A stretch of 64,000 bases of DNA from Acididesulfobacillus acetoxydans (GCF_900016645.1 NZ_CDGJ01000096.1); one strand, 5' to 3'; shown: positions 54,501-62,789, numbered from the stretch's first letter. A program made the numbers and translations. The notes: generated by a model not told the origin, from the sequence alone.

Positions 54501-57500
54501 TGAGGCATCTCAATCTCTCTGCGAGTCAAGCTAACGAGGCACTGAGCCTTGCGGCTCACCTGGTCTATAACAGCCCGGTACGGCGGGAGCACCAAGAGGC
54601 GTTGGCCCGGAACGTCAAAGGACAGTCTGCCCTCTGGCCCTACGCCATTTCGGGGGACCTTCCCATCGTGCTCGTGCGGGTGCAGGAATTTTGCCAGACA
54701 GACCTCGTCCGGGATTGTCTGCGGATGCATGAATACTGGCGTCTAAAGGGTTTGATCGTTGATTTGGTGATTCTCAATGAGGATGAAAGCGGGTATGTCC
54801 AGAGTTTCCAGGATACCTTACGGGATCTGATCGCCGTGGGACATGGGAGAGAGTTGGTAAACCGAGCAGGCGGAGTGTTTCTCCTGCAGAAGAAACACCT
54901 TCCGGAGGAAGACCTTACCTTGTTGTTGACGGCTGCGCGTATCGTTCTCTCCGGGGAGGCGGGCTCCTGCTCTTTGCAGCTGCGCAGGAAAAGTAAGGCC
55001 GCGGCCGCCAGGGAGAACGAACATCAGGACGGAAACAGGTTGGAAAAGCCCGGGCCGGGGAGATCGGGTTGGGCTCCCGGCCTCGACCTGGGCACAGGCT
55101 ATATGGCCAGTCAGTGGTCAGAGCGGGACCTTGGCGCCGTTTCGGCCGGAAGCGGGGATAAGCGGGCTCCGGAAGATACCACTTCCTCTAAACAGAAGCT
55201 ATCCCGCCCAGAACGGGATGTATTCGTTTCCAAGCGGGAGCCAGCCGTTTTCAAGCGAGACCCGTCCGCTGTTAACCGGGAACGCTCGGATTCCGACCGG
55301 GAACGTTTCGCTTCCAACCGGGAACTATTCTCTCCGAAACGGGAAACACCCGTTTCCGGCTTTGGGGTCGCTGTTTCCGGCTCAGACGCCTCCGGTTTCT
55401 CTGACGCCCGCTCATCGGGGACTCTGCCGGCGGATCTGCTCTACGGCAACGGGTATGGCGGATTTCGGGCCGGGACACGCGAATACTTGATTGAACTCAG
55501 GCCCGGCACCCAAACTCCTTTGCCCTGGCTCAACGTCATTGCCAACCCCAGGTTCGGTTGCCAAGTTTCGGAGTCGGGAGCGGGGTACACTTGGGCTGAA
55601 AATAGCCGGGAAAATAAACTGACCCCCTGGTCCAACGATCCTATCCAAGATCCTCCGGGCGAAGTGTTATACCTGCAGGACGAACTCAGCGGCAAACTGT
55701 GGTCTCCCACCCCGGCTCCTATCCGGGACGGCGGACGCTACCTCGTTCGGCATGGTCAGGGCTATACGGTCTTTCACCATGTCAGTGAGGATTTGGAACA
55801 GGAATTGCTGCTCTTTGTGCCCGCGGATGATCCGGTCAAAATAGTCCGCCTGACTTTGCGCAATCTGGCGGCGGCCGAGCGCCGTCTTAAAGCGACCTAT
55901 TATGCGGAGATGGTTTTGGGGGTAGCGCGGGAGCTAACGGCTCCTTACTTGGTGACAGAATACGGCGAGGAGGAGGAGGTTCTTTGGGTCCGCAACACGT
56001 ACCAGGAAGAATTCAGCGGGCGTGAGGCTTTTCTGGCAGGGTTTGGCGGCAAGGTCGTCTCCTGCAGCGGTGATCGGACCGAATTCATCGGCAGAAACGG
56101 CAGCCTTGCAAATCCGCGAGGGCTCGGTTTGTCCCATTTGTCCGGCGGCGTGGGAGCGGGGCTTGATCCTTGTGCGGCTCTGCAGTTGGAACTACTCGTC
56201 GGGCCCCGGGGAGAACAAACGGTTTTCTTTTTTCTGGGGGAAGGGGAGAATCGGGAGCAGGTGCGGTCGGTTCTGCAAAAGTATCGGGATCCTCAGCGGG
56301 TTGAGAAGGCCCTGGCAGAGGTCAAAGAATTCTGGAGTACGCTTAGCGGCAGGATTCAGGTGCATACTCCGGATCAGTCCCTGGATCTGCTGCTCAACAG
56401 CTGGCTCCTTTATCAGACGGTAGCTTGTCGCCTTTGGGCCCGAACGGCTTTTTATCAGTCAGGCGGGGCCTATGGCTTCCGGGATCAGCTTCAGGACGTC
56501 ATGGCTTTAGCCGTCGTGGCTCCGGAACAGACCCGTGCTCAAATTCTCAAGCATTGTGCTCATCAATTCAAAGAGGGGGATGTCCAGCACTGGTGGCATG
56601 CGGAACGCGGCAAGGGCATACGTACCCGTTGTTCCGATGATTTCCTTTGGCTCCCGTTCGTGACGGCCGATTATTTGGAGCACAGCGGGGATTACGGGCT
56701 TCTCGAAGAACGCGTGACCTTTTTGGAGGATGCGCCCCTGGCGGAGGAAGAAGATGAACGTTATTCCGTTCCCCGGGTTTCCGAGGAAGAGGGAAGTGTC
56801 TATGAGCACTGCCTGCGTGCCATCGAACACGGCTTGCGTTTCGGGGCACACGGCCTGCCCCTTATCGGCTCCGGGGACTGGAATGACGGTTTCAACCGGA
56901 TAGGCCGTTGGGGAAAAGGAGAGAGTGTTTGGCTGGGGTGGTTCCTCTATCTCACCCTGCAACGCTTTAGTGCGGTTTGTGCCAGGAAGTCGGATGAAAA
57001 ACGGGAAGAACGTTACCTCAGGATCGCGGAAGAACTGCGGGAACACTTGGAGCGTGAGGGTTGGGACGGGGGCTGGTACCGCAGGGCCTACTTTGACGAC
57101 GGAACGCCTTTGGGTTCGGCGGCCGGCGAGGAATGTCAAATTGACGCGCTGGCTCAGTCCTGGGCAGTTATTTCCGGAGCGGCGAGAGCCAGCCGGCAGG
57201 CGGACGCCATGTTGGCGCTGGAGCACTATCTCTGGCGGCGGGAGGAAGGAATCCTTCTTCTCCTCACCCCTCCTTTTGATCACGCTGACAAGGATCCGGG
57301 TTACATTAAAGGGTATGTTCCGGGAGTACGCGAAAACGGCGGACAGTATACCCATGGTGCCATTTGGGCGGTCCTTGCCTACTGCGGGATGGGGGACGGG
57401 GACAGGGCCTATGAATTGTTCCAGATGCTCAACCCGATTAATCACTCCCGGACGGAGGGTGAGGCGAACCACTACAAGACAGAACCCTATGTGATGACGG

Positions 57501-57835
57501 CGGATGTTTATGCGATGCATCCGCATGCCGGGCGCGGCGGCTGGAGCTGGTATACGGGGTCGGCCGGCTGGATGTACCAGGCGGGACTGGAAGGGATCCT
57601 CGGCTTCCGCCTGGCCGGAGACGAGCTCACTCTGGACCCGTGCCTGCCCAGGCGGTGGGACGGATTTTCCCTGGAATATCGTCATGGCCGGACGCTGTAC
57701 CGAATTGAGGCGGAAAACCCGGACGGCAATATGCGCGGGGTGAAAGAGCAATTTCTCGACGGCAAGACCGTCGCCCAAGGCGCCATCAAACTGGTGGACG
57801 ATGGGGAAGTGCATGAGATCAAGCTGAGGCTTTAG
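48599..57835 (+). CDS. Giant cyclic beta-glucan synthase-like protein (GT84-GH94, NdvB-type)
   Basis: 3078 residues. NdvB-type enzymes make cyclic beta-1,2-glucan using an inner-membrane glycosyltransferase and a GH94 phosphorylase-like domain. Order seen: N-terminal helical region (1-420); membrane pair (about 425-500); GT84 catalytic region (about 505-800) with DADTQ near 640, SHDLIEG near 753 and RRLHRWVRGDWQ near 786; more membrane segments (about 824-990); a glycoamylase-like domain (about 1000-1640); a first GH94 sandwich; a second sandwich; and a GH94 catalytic region with GSGDWNDGFNRIG near 2757. Two inserts interrupt it: a GVGEKQPG-type repeat (about 1200-1265) and an Arg/Ser/Glu-rich linker (about 2140-2275). 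The start is uncertain; 48653 and 48674 are alternatives. Confidence 0.88.
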   Translation: MDRIGDNYRDCKKTLQKTMDHGVDSMKLNTASNLMDEQPLKDIVLNHDELIKHAFEISHFHALTGPGKKRVFLMPRVSDNARFLLKAHREVSAYVQRTQDMVPAAEWFLDNYYLLKDLPRDIRFNLSRHYERQLPCLAGGVFAGYPRVYALMVELIEHTDSLLQEDSLKDFITTYQEQVPLSSGELWAIPTMLRVALLENVRRLVEQILEIQNERDAAEKWLEPFRNTEQASEEWEKTLERAGQPDSYSPAYGERLLKRIREMGLDGLPLLRLLDRFMAKQDTNIESLSKLAHQQQAAWQVSTAHAIGSLRFLGAEDWPRFFEEVSLVERVLQSDPAGVYPEMDFESRDAYRHEVERLSRRFTVSETNVARRVLEQAKSAAAPANHVGYYLLGQGREEVEREFEREWGPVHNILCQVRHLLKRRPAAVYFGGILVLTACFLYLLHIYARFAGVLNPGLEFAALLLALGPVSSIAIVLINGLVTQLLPPSYLPKLDLGGGIPAQLRTMVVVPTLLPSVRRVRELLEQMEVYYLANQDANLHFALLGDYTDAPVEIVPGDKAILEAAVRGVEDLNAKYGEGRFFFFHRHRLWNAQEGVWLGWERKRGKLIEFNRLLRRSGPTSYSTQVGDLALLPSIKYVITLDADTQLLRGTAKKLIGALAHPLQAARMNADGSRVLSGYGVLQPRIGVSVSSANASFFSRLFSGNVGIDPYTAAISDVYQDMFGEGIFTGKGIYDVDVFARMTGDAFPENTILSHDLIEGIYARTGLVTDIELFDGYPAKVHAHMRRLHRWVRGDWQVASWLFQPLPFVAKWKIFDNLRRSLVAPLEFLLIVLAFAVLPGQPWLWAGVVLLELFLPMVLCLGNMLAKPKAQHTGVAEGLKTGLAQFLVHVVLLPYTAYTMADALARSLYRQLVSHRHLLEWETAAETEKRLGATLAISWSQMWPSVLMVIVAAGLVSALSLYRLAAFAPLFLLWLISPWVAHRLSLPLPREEEGLNAAEQAELRLWARRIWAFFEEFVGPGDNWLPPDNVQIDPPNGVAHRTSPTNMGLALLANLAARDLGYVSLQTFFERLEQTLESMESLEQWHGHLYNWYNTVQKTPLLPRYVSTVDSGNLALYLLTLKQGIEEILTLPVLPHSLLTGLADTYKLYRREADRDGKAAVEAEEEFSAALEGLLKRPEAEVTLAEWLDLLAKWQSGTAAGGERPTGVGEKQPGAEERPTGAEEKQPGVGEKQPGAGEKQPGVGEKQPGVGEKQPGVGEKQPGAGEVACSETAPELKGSAADEEEDKDFAAETPYWARRLSRMVEGLRGEISAFYPWLGREDELTEADGEMLQNVWPGLTVRELRDAYARLASKGSEALRGFVRQGAAALDRMSGQAAKQRERLRSMADAIDFKPLYDEQRQLFSIGFRCQDGVLDKSYYDLLASEARQASFIAIAKGDVPQSHWFRLGRNLTKVRRQRALVSWSGTMFEFLMPLLVMKDYEGTLLDQTYRTVVSVQKAYGDEHKIPWGISESGFYAFDAQLNYQYKACGVPGLGLKRGLIQDLVVAPYATFLSLMVQPKESMANLVRMEREGYSGRYGLYEAIDYTPERLAAGETHRVVQSYMAHHQGMSFLALTNVLLDNVLPKRLHADALIQSSELLLQERIPGKTALTPQPEEQAVTYEIKHSLPTEDKRVLTLTTAQTGIPVVHFVSNGQYSVMLTNAGSGFSRWGDIAVSRWREDATRDHWGMYFYIQNLNSGNAWSATHQPWGDSGEDYKVAYAPDKVEFSRRDGNITTRTEIVVSPEDPVEIRRLSLANDSRHSRTLEITSYFECVLARTSEDLAHPAFGNLFIQTEYSHRALLATRRPRREAQKRLWLMHTLALEGEAVGGLEYETDRARFIGRGRTLARPQALEPNQPLSDTVGQVLDPIMSLRQRVLVRPGQTVKVSFAVGVAESREEAVRLAEKYRSPAAVSRAHELAWTYSQMELRHLNLSASQANEALSLAAHLVYNSPVRREHQEALARNVKGQSALWPYAISGDLPIVLVRVQEFCQTDLVRDCLRMHEYWRLKGLIVDLVILNEDESGYVQSFQDTLRDLIAVGHGRELVNRAGGVFLLQKKHLPEEDLTLLLTAARIVLSGEAGSCSLQLRRKSKAAAARENEHQDGNRLEKPGPGRSGWAPGLDLGTGYMASQWSERDLGAVSAGSGDKRAPEDTTSSKQKLSRPERDVFVSKREPAVFKRDPSAVNRERSDSDRERFASNRELFSPKRETPVSGFGVAVSGSDASGFSDARSSGTLPADLLYGNGYGGFRAGTREYLIELRPGTQTPLPWLNVIANPRFGCQVSESGAGYTWAENSRENKLTPWSNDPIQDPPGEVLYLQDELSGKLWSPTPAPIRDGGRYLVRHGQGYTVFHHVSEDLEQELLLFVPADDPVKIVRLTLRNLAAAERRLKATYYAEMVLGVARELTAPYLVTEYGEEEEVLWVRNTYQEEFSGREAFLAGFGGKVVSCSGDRTEFIGRNGSLANPRGLGLSHLSGGVGAGLDPCAALQLELLVGPRGEQTVFFFLGEGENREQVRSVLQKYRDPQRVEKALAEVKEFWSTLSGRIQVHTPDQSLDLLLNSWLLYQTVACRLWARTAFYQSGGAYGFRDQLQDVMALAVVAPEQTRAQILKHCAHQFKEGDVQHWWHAERGKGIRTRCSDDFLWLPFVTADYLEHSGDYGLLEERVTFLEDAPLAEEEDERYSVPRVSEEEGSVYEHCLRAIEHGLRFGAHGLPLIGSGDWNDGFNRIGRWGKGESVWLGWFLYLTLQRFSAVCARKSDEKREERYLRIAEELREHLEREGWDGGWYRRAYFDDGTPLGSAAGEECQIDALAQSWAVISGAARASRQADAMLALEHYLWRREEGILLLLTPPFDHADKDPGYIKGYVPGVRENGGQYTHGAIWAVLAYCGMGDGDRAYELFQMLNPINHSRTEGEANHYKTEPYVMTADVYAMHPHAGRGGWSWYTGSAGWMYQAGLEGILGFRLAGDELTLDPCLPRRWDGFSLEYRHGRTLYRIEAENPDGNMRGVKEQFLDGKTVAQGAIKLVDDGEVHEIKLRL
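52197..52396 (+). repeat. Coding 24-bp-type tandem repeat in the glucan synthase gene
   Basis: About eight to nine in-frame units of 24 bases encode variants of GVGEKQPG, GAEEKQPG and GAEERPTG. Copies near the middle are almost identical at DNA level, which points to slippage or recent expansion. Confidence 0.9.
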
Positions 57836-58144
57836 TGGCTTCGCAACGGTGCTCAACGGGAGTTCCCGGAGTCCGGATTGGCGCACGCGAAAGTGCCGGA
57901 GAGAAAGGCAGTTCAGGTCCCTTGAGACGCTCAATATTTAGGGCATTGCTGTGCCGGCCGCTTGGGTTGCGGGGGGAATACCTCGGCCGAGGGCTTTGCC
58001 GGTTTCCGTTTTGGATGGACAGAGGAGAACAATCGATCTATACTTGGGCTAGGCTGGCAAAAGCGAATATCGTCGCCCCTGTCTCCGGTCCCGCATGGTT
58101 GGGGTACTGACGATCCACCCGGCTTTGGCAACGGGGGTGTAAGT
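57836..58144. other. Intergenic region before lytS
   Basis: 309 bases with no gene, promoter or riboswitch that I can support. The lytS frame is open through part of it (from 57962), but no ribosome site or membrane segment supports an earlier start. Confidence 0.5.
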
Positions 58145-59821
58145 GTGTTTTGGCGCCTCTTTCTTAAGTTAGCCCAAAATATCAGCGTCCTCGTCACGAT
58201 TTCTTACTTGCTGAGCAAGACGAGGATTTTTAAGAAGGCGATGCGCCTCAAAAACAGTTGGGCTGAGAAGTTACTGTTGGTCGCTGTTTTCAGTGCCATT
58301 GGCATTATGGGTACCTATACGGGCGTCTCCATTAAAGGGGCTCTCGCCAATTCAAGGGTCGTGGGAGTTGTGGTGGGAGCCCTGCTCGGCGGGCCCTTTG
58401 TCGGCATCGGAGCCGGGATTATTGCCGGACTGCATCGCTACTTGATTGGCGGGTTTACGGCTTTTTCCTGCGCCCTGGCCACAGTGGCTGAAGCCGCTGC
58501 GGCTGCTTGGTTCAGCCGCAAAGAAAGTCCGAAGAGGCTGTCCTGGAAATTTGGTTTAGCCATTGGAGTGGGGACTGAGACCCTGCAAATGCTGATCATC
58601 CTTGCTATTGCCCGTCCCTTTGCCGCAGCCTGGGATTTGGTGCAAACGATTGGCTTGCCCATGATCGTAATGAATTCGATTGGTATCGCCATTTTCCTGG
58701 TGATCGCCCGCACTTCCCTGGAAGAGGAGGAAAGGGCCGGAGCGGTGCAGGCCCAAAAGGCTTTAGAGATTGCCAATATAACCCTGCCCATCTTGAGACA
58801 AGGGTTGAACGAAAAGACGGCCCAGGAGGTAGCTCAGATCATCTTTGAACGAGCGGAGGTGGAGGCGGTGGCTCTCACGAACCGGGAGATTATTCTGGCT
58901 CACGTGGGAAGCGGCTGCTCACATCATTTGGCCGGAGCGCCGATTATGACGCAGGCGACTCGGATGGCTATGGAAGCCGGGGAAATGCAGCTGGCCGAGG
59001 ACAAAGGGCAAATCGGCTGCCGGAATAAAGATTGTACTTTGCGTTCGGCCGTCGTTGTACCTCTTTTCAGCCGCGGTGAGGTGAGCGGTACTCTTAAGCT
59101 CTACCAGGATCGCGACCATGGAATCGGGAGCGTGGAGATTCAATTGGCCCAAGGCTTAGCGGGTCTTTTTTCCACCCAGTTGGAGTTAGCCGCTCTGGAA
59201 GAGCAGGCGAAACTGGTGACCAAAGCGGAGTTAAAGGCTCTGCAGGCGCAAATCAACCCGCATTTTCTTTTTAACGCTTTGAATACGATAGTCTCTCTCG
59301 TTCGGACGGATGGGGAAAAAGCACGCAATTTGCTCATCCAGCTGGGTGAGTTTTTCCGCAAGAATATCCAGCGCGGGGACAAGTTTGTCACTCTGCGCGA
59401 GGAACTGGAACATATCCGGGCCTATTTGAGCATTGAACAGGCCAGGTTTGGCGACAGCCTGAAGGTGGTTGAACAGGTGCAGCCGGAGGCGGAAGATTGG
59501 TTACTGCCGGCGTTGACTTTGCAGCCCCTGGTGGAAAATGCCATTAAACACGGAATTTATCCTAAGATTGAAGGGGGCACGGTGGAAATCCGCTGTTGGA
59601 TCGAAGGGAGTACTTTGCGCGTTATGATTGGGGACGACGGGGTCGGCATACGGGGGGAGAAGCTGGAGGAAGTTTACCTGAAAAAGAACGATTCTGCCCA
59701 GGGTGCCGGCGTGGGTCTCAGTAACGTGAATGACAGGCTGAAATATTTGTATGGCACGGGTCTCACCATAGACAGTGAACCCGGGCACGGTACGCGGGTC
59801 CTAATCTGCATCCCCGGGTGA
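58145..59821 (+). CDS. lytS: LytS/BtsS-type sensor histidine kinase
   Basis: 558-residue membrane sensor. GTG 58145 follows GGGGGTG and gives a normal hydrophobic start (VFWRLFLKLAQNISVLVTISYLL). The 5TM-LytS region runs to about residue 190, including GTYTGVSIKGALANSR and GGPFVGIGAGIIAGLHRY. A GAF domain covers about 220-355. The kinase core has QINPHFLFNALNTI (phospho-acceptor His near 373) and LVENAIKHGIYP, with a HATPase ending GVGLSNVNDRLKYLYG. It signals to the LytTR regulator 130 bases downstream. Related kinases sense extracellular pyruvate or cell-envelope state. Confidence 0.92.
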   Translation: MFWRLFLKLAQNISVLVTISYLLSKTRIFKKAMRLKNSWAEKLLLVAVFSAIGIMGTYTGVSIKGALANSRVVGVVVGALLGGPFVGIGAGIIAGLHRYLIGGFTAFSCALATVAEAAAAAWFSRKESPKRLSWKFGLAIGVGTETLQMLIILAIARPFAAAWDLVQTIGLPMIVMNSIGIAIFLVIARTSLEEEERAGAVQAQKALEIANITLPILRQGLNEKTAQEVAQIIFERAEVEAVALTNREIILAHVGSGCSHHLAGAPIMTQATRMAMEAGEMQLAEDKGQIGCRNKDCTLRSAVVVPLFSRGEVSGTLKLYQDRDHGIGSVEIQLAQGLAGLFSTQLELAALEEQAKLVTKAELKALQAQINPHFLFNALNTIVSLVRTDGEKARNLLIQLGEFFRKNIQRGDKFVTLREELEHIRAYLSIEQARFGDSLKVVEQVQPEAEDWLLPALTLQPLVENAIKHGIYPKIEGGTVEIRCWIEGSTLRVMIGDDGVGIRGEKLEEVYLKKNDSAQGAGVGLSNVNDRLKYLYGTGLTIDSEPGHGTRVLICIPG

Positions 59822-59914
59822 GCGAGGGCGCTGCATGCTGTCTTGCCGGTTCAGGGCGCGCAGGCGGAGCCAAAATTAAGCCTCGGTCAGCCGTTTGCCC
59901 AGGGGCCGGCAGGG

Positions 59915-59947
59915 TAAGGAACCATAGGATAAGGAACCATAGGTAAG
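59915..59947 (+). repeat. 15-bp direct repeat in the lytR leader
   Basis: TAAGGAACCATAGGA is repeated back-to-back (59915 and 59930), followed by a TAAG stub. The second copy overlaps the AGGTAAG that serves as the ribosome site of the response regulator. Confidence 0.8.
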
Positions 59948-59951
59948 AAAA

Positions 59952-60719
59952 ATGATTCGAGTTTTTGTCGTTGATGATGAGGCCCCGGCCCGGGATGAAC
60001 TGAAATATCTACTCGAACAGATGCCGGATGTTTCGGTTGTCGGCATGGCCCGCAACGGGAGGGAAGCTTTAGAATTAATTCCGTTGGCCAAGCCTCAGGT
60101 GGTTTTCTTAGACATACAGATGCCCGACCTGTCTGGATTGGCGGTGGCCCGGGAGCTGCTGGCACTTATGGACGAGGGGGATTTCCCCTTGCTCGTCTTT
60201 GCCACGGCCTTTGACCGGCACGCTCTGGAGGCGTTTGAAGTCCATGCTCTCGACTATATTCTCAAACCTTTCAGTGCGGAACGACTGAAGAATGCGATGG
60301 ATCACCTGCGCCGCACGTTGGCGGGGCGTTCTCCCGCGCAAGGGCCGGAGGCAGAAAAACTGGACCGGATTCTCAGTCTCCTGGAGAAGCCGCCCCGGCC
60401 AAAACTTGCGGTGGAGGAAAATGAACGCATTATTTTGTTGAACGTGGATGAGATCGTTTATGCCTGGGTAGAGGATCGGCACGTTTTCGTCAAGACCAAG
60501 GACGCGTCTTACCAAACGGGCTACAGTCTAAGTGAACTGGAGGAAAGGCTCGGCCTCCTGCAAACTCATAAGAGCTATGTGGTGAACCGCGATCAGGTGC
60601 GTGAAGTGATTCCTTGGTTTAACGGGACTTATAATTTAGTCATGGCCGATCGGGAAAAATCCCAGGTTCCGGTCAGTCGGACCTATGTCAAGTCGGTGCG
60701 CCAAGCCCTGAGACTGTAA
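59952..60719 (+). CDS. lytR: LytTR-family response regulator
   Basis: 255 residues. The receiver domain (1-125) has acidic pocket VVDDEAPAR, phospho-acceptor Asp54 in VVFLDIQMPDLSG, and conserved Lys in ILKPFSAERL. The LytTR DNA-binding domain (about 155-255) includes ILLNVDEIVYAWVEDRHVFV and LQTHKSYVVNRDQVREV. It is the partner of the upstream LytS kinase, and the CstA gene 249 bases downstream is the natural target. AGGTAAG precedes the ATG. Confidence 0.95.
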   Translation: MIRVFVVDDEAPARDELKYLLEQMPDVSVVGMARNGREALELIPLAKPQVVFLDIQMPDLSGLAVARELLALMDEGDFPLLVFATAFDRHALEAFEVHALDYILKPFSAERLKNAMDHLRRTLAGRSPAQGPEAEKLDRILSLLEKPPRPKLAVEENERIILLNVDEIVYAWVEDRHVFVKTKDASYQTGYSLSELEERLGLLQTHKSYVVNRDQVREVIPWFNGTYNLVMADREKSQVPVSRTYVKSVRQALRL

Positions 60720-60877
60720 TCCTTGAGGTGGGAAACTGACAAAAAGGGACTATCTGGGGGCGAAATTGCGGGGCAGCGGAAGTCGCATGGAGACGGCGGT
60801 AACAGAGGGAGGGGAGCCAGCAAAAGGCGGGAGCTTCGCACGTTTGTATTTGGGCAAAAAAAGTATACCTGTCAGGC

Positions 60878-60897
60878 ACGTTTTTTGACGTTTTTTG
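60878..60897 (+). promoter_or_regulatory. Tandem ACGTTTTTTG repeat, possible LytTR operator
   Basis: ACGTTTTTTG occurs twice head-to-tail (60878-60887 and 60888-60897), about 70 bases ahead of the cstA start. LytTR proteins bind direct repeats, though their sites are usually spaced about two helical turns, whereas these are about one turn apart. Position suggests an operator; this is inference. Confidence 0.4.
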
Positions 60898-60968
60898 CAG
60901 TATTTCCCCCTTTTTTCACTGCATGCCGCTATCATAAAAAGGCAAAAACAAGAAAAGGGGGATTACAA

Positions 60969-62789
60969 ATGCATGCACTTTATCTCGTGATTGCGGCAGC
61001 CTGTGTTTTGCTCATCGGCTATCGCCTCTATGGGACCTTCATGGCCTCCAAAGTGTTGGCCGTTGATCCGCGTATCGTGACACCGGCCAAGCGACTGGAA
61101 GATGGACATGACTATGTCCCGACCAACCGCTGGGTGACCTTTGGTCATCATTTTGCAGCCATTGCGGCGGCCGGACCTTTGGTCGGGCCGGTATTGGCGG
61201 CCCAGTTCGGGTATCTGCCCGGAGCCTTGTGGATTCTGATTGGTGGCGTTCTCGGTGGGGCCGTCCACGATATGGTGGTTCTTTTTGCCTCGATTCGCCA
61301 CGACGGGGAGTCCCTGCCTCAGATTGCCAAGAAAGAAATCGGGCCCGTGACCGGGGTGGCTGCTTCTTTTGCGGTCTTATTTATCTTACTCATCACAATG
61401 GCCGGTTTATCTATTGTGATTGTCAACGCCCTAAACACCAATCCGTGGGGTGCCTTTACCGTCGGTATGACGATTCCGATTGCGCTTTTTGTCGGCATCT
61501 ATATGCGCTTTTTGCGGCCGGGCAAACTGGGGGAGGCCTCCATCATCGGAGTCGTCCTCATTTTCCTCGCCGTCGCCCTGGGTCCCATGATCAAAAATTC
61601 CGGCCTTGCTTTTTTCTTTAATTACAGTTCTAAAGCAATCGAAATCGCTTTGCCGGTCTACGCTTTTATTGCGGCCGCTCTGCCTGTCTGGTTGCTCCTG
61701 GCTCCCCGCGATTATTTGAGCTCCTACCTCAAGATTGGGACCATCGGGGCTTTGGCGATTGGAATTATCGCCGTAAATCCGGTGCTTAACATGCCGCCTA
61801 TCACGAAATTTGTCAACGGCGGCGGCCCGATCATTGCCGGCAAGGTCTGGCCTTTTGTCTTTATTACCATTGCCTGCGGTGCCATGTCTGGATTCCATAG
61901 CTTGATTGCGGCCGGGACCACGCCTAAGATGCTGGAAAGTGAAAAAGACATTAAGATCGTCGGCTTCGGGGCCATGCTGATGGAATCCTTTGTGGCGATC
62001 ATGGCCTTGATTGCCGCTTCCGTGCTCCCCGTCGGCGACTATTTCGCCATTAATACCATGCCGGCGGTTTTTTCGCACCTGGGCATGCATGTGGACAAAC
62101 TTCCCATGCTTTCACACCTGATTGGAGTGAACGTGGCCGGCCGTCCCGGTGGGGCCGTGTCCCTTGCTGTCGGCATGTCATATGTCTTCAGCAGCGTTCC
62201 CGGACTCAGCCACCTCGTCGCCTACTGGTACCAGTTTGCTATTATGTTTGAGGCCGTGTTCATTCTCACGGCGGTGGATGCCGGCACGCGGGCGGCCCGC
62301 TACGTGGTTCAGGATATGATCGGGGTCGTGATCAAACCGTTCAAGAAGATCAACTGGTGGCCGGGGGCCATTATCAGTGCGGCGCTCGTCTCCTTTGCCT
62401 GGGGTTACCTCCTTTACGGAGGGAATATTTCCACGGTCTGGCCACTTTTCGGAGTTTCCAACCAACTCTTGGCCTCGTTGGCCATGGTGGTGGGCACCAC
62501 GGTTATCCTCAAAAGCACGGGGAGAATTGCCTACGCGCTGACGACTTTCATTCCTTTCGTTTTCCTGTTTATAACGACGCTGGATGCTTCCTATTTCAAT
62601 GTTACGAAAGTTTACCTGCCTCAGCACATGATCCTTAATACGGTTCTTTCCGTGATTATGGCAATCCTGGCTCTGATCATTGTGGTGGATGCGGTGATCA
62701 AGTGGGGTAACCTCCTGCGCGACCGTAAGAGCCTGCAGGCGCAGAAAGTCCGGCACCAGGCGATCGTGCGCGAGCTGGCGGCGAAGTGA
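60969..62789 (+). CDS. cstA: CstA-family carrier (pyruvate/peptide transporter)
   Basis: 606 residues from ATG 60969, chosen for AAGGGGG upstream and the standard N-terminus MHALYLVIAAACVLLIGYRLYG. The frame is open upstream but codes nothing family-like. About 16 membrane segments; DGHDYVPTNRWVTFGHHFAAIAAAGP lies near residue 45, and GFHSLIAAGTTPKML and DAGTRAARYVVQD are conserved CstA motifs. E. coli CstA and BtsT import pyruvate. Following a LytS/LytR pair, it closely mirrors the BtsSR-BtsT arrangement. Confidence 0.95.
   Translation: MHALYLVIAAACVLLIGYRLYGTFMASKVLAVDPRIVTPAKRLEDGHDYVPTNRWVTFGHHFAAIAAAGPLVGPVLAAQFGYLPGALWILIGGVLGGAVHDMVVLFASIRHDGESLPQIAKKEIGPVTGVAASFAVLFILLITMAGLSIVIVNALNTNPWGAFTVGMTIPIALFVGIYMRFLRPGKLGEASIIGVVLIFLAVALGPMIKNSGLAFFFNYSSKAIEIALPVYAFIAAALPVWLLLAPRDYLSSYLKIGTIGALAIGIIAVNPVLNMPPITKFVNGGGPIIAGKVWPFVFITIACGAMSGFHSLIAAGTTPKMLESEKDIKIVGFGAMLMESFVAIMALIAASVLPVGDYFAINTMPAVFSHLGMHVDKLPMLSHLIGVNVAGRPGGAVSLAVGMSYVFSSVPGLSHLVAYWYQFAIMFEAVFILTAVDAGTRAARYVVQDMIGVVIKPFKKINWWPGAIISAALVSFAWGYLLYGGNISTVWPLFGVSNQLLASLAMVVGTTVILKSTGRIAYALTTFIPFVFLFITTLDASYFNVTKVYLPQHMILNTVLSVIMAILALIIVVDAVIKWGNLLRDRKSLQAQKVRHQAIVRELAAK

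Noticed and set aside
57836..58144. Riboswitch upstream of lytS
   Set aside because: Several short stems can be drawn but none matches a riboswitch consensus that I recognise.
57962..58144. Extended N-terminus of lytS from 57962
   Set aside because: The added 61 residues are Gly/Pro-rich, not membrane-like, and the GTG at 58145 has a good ribosome site.
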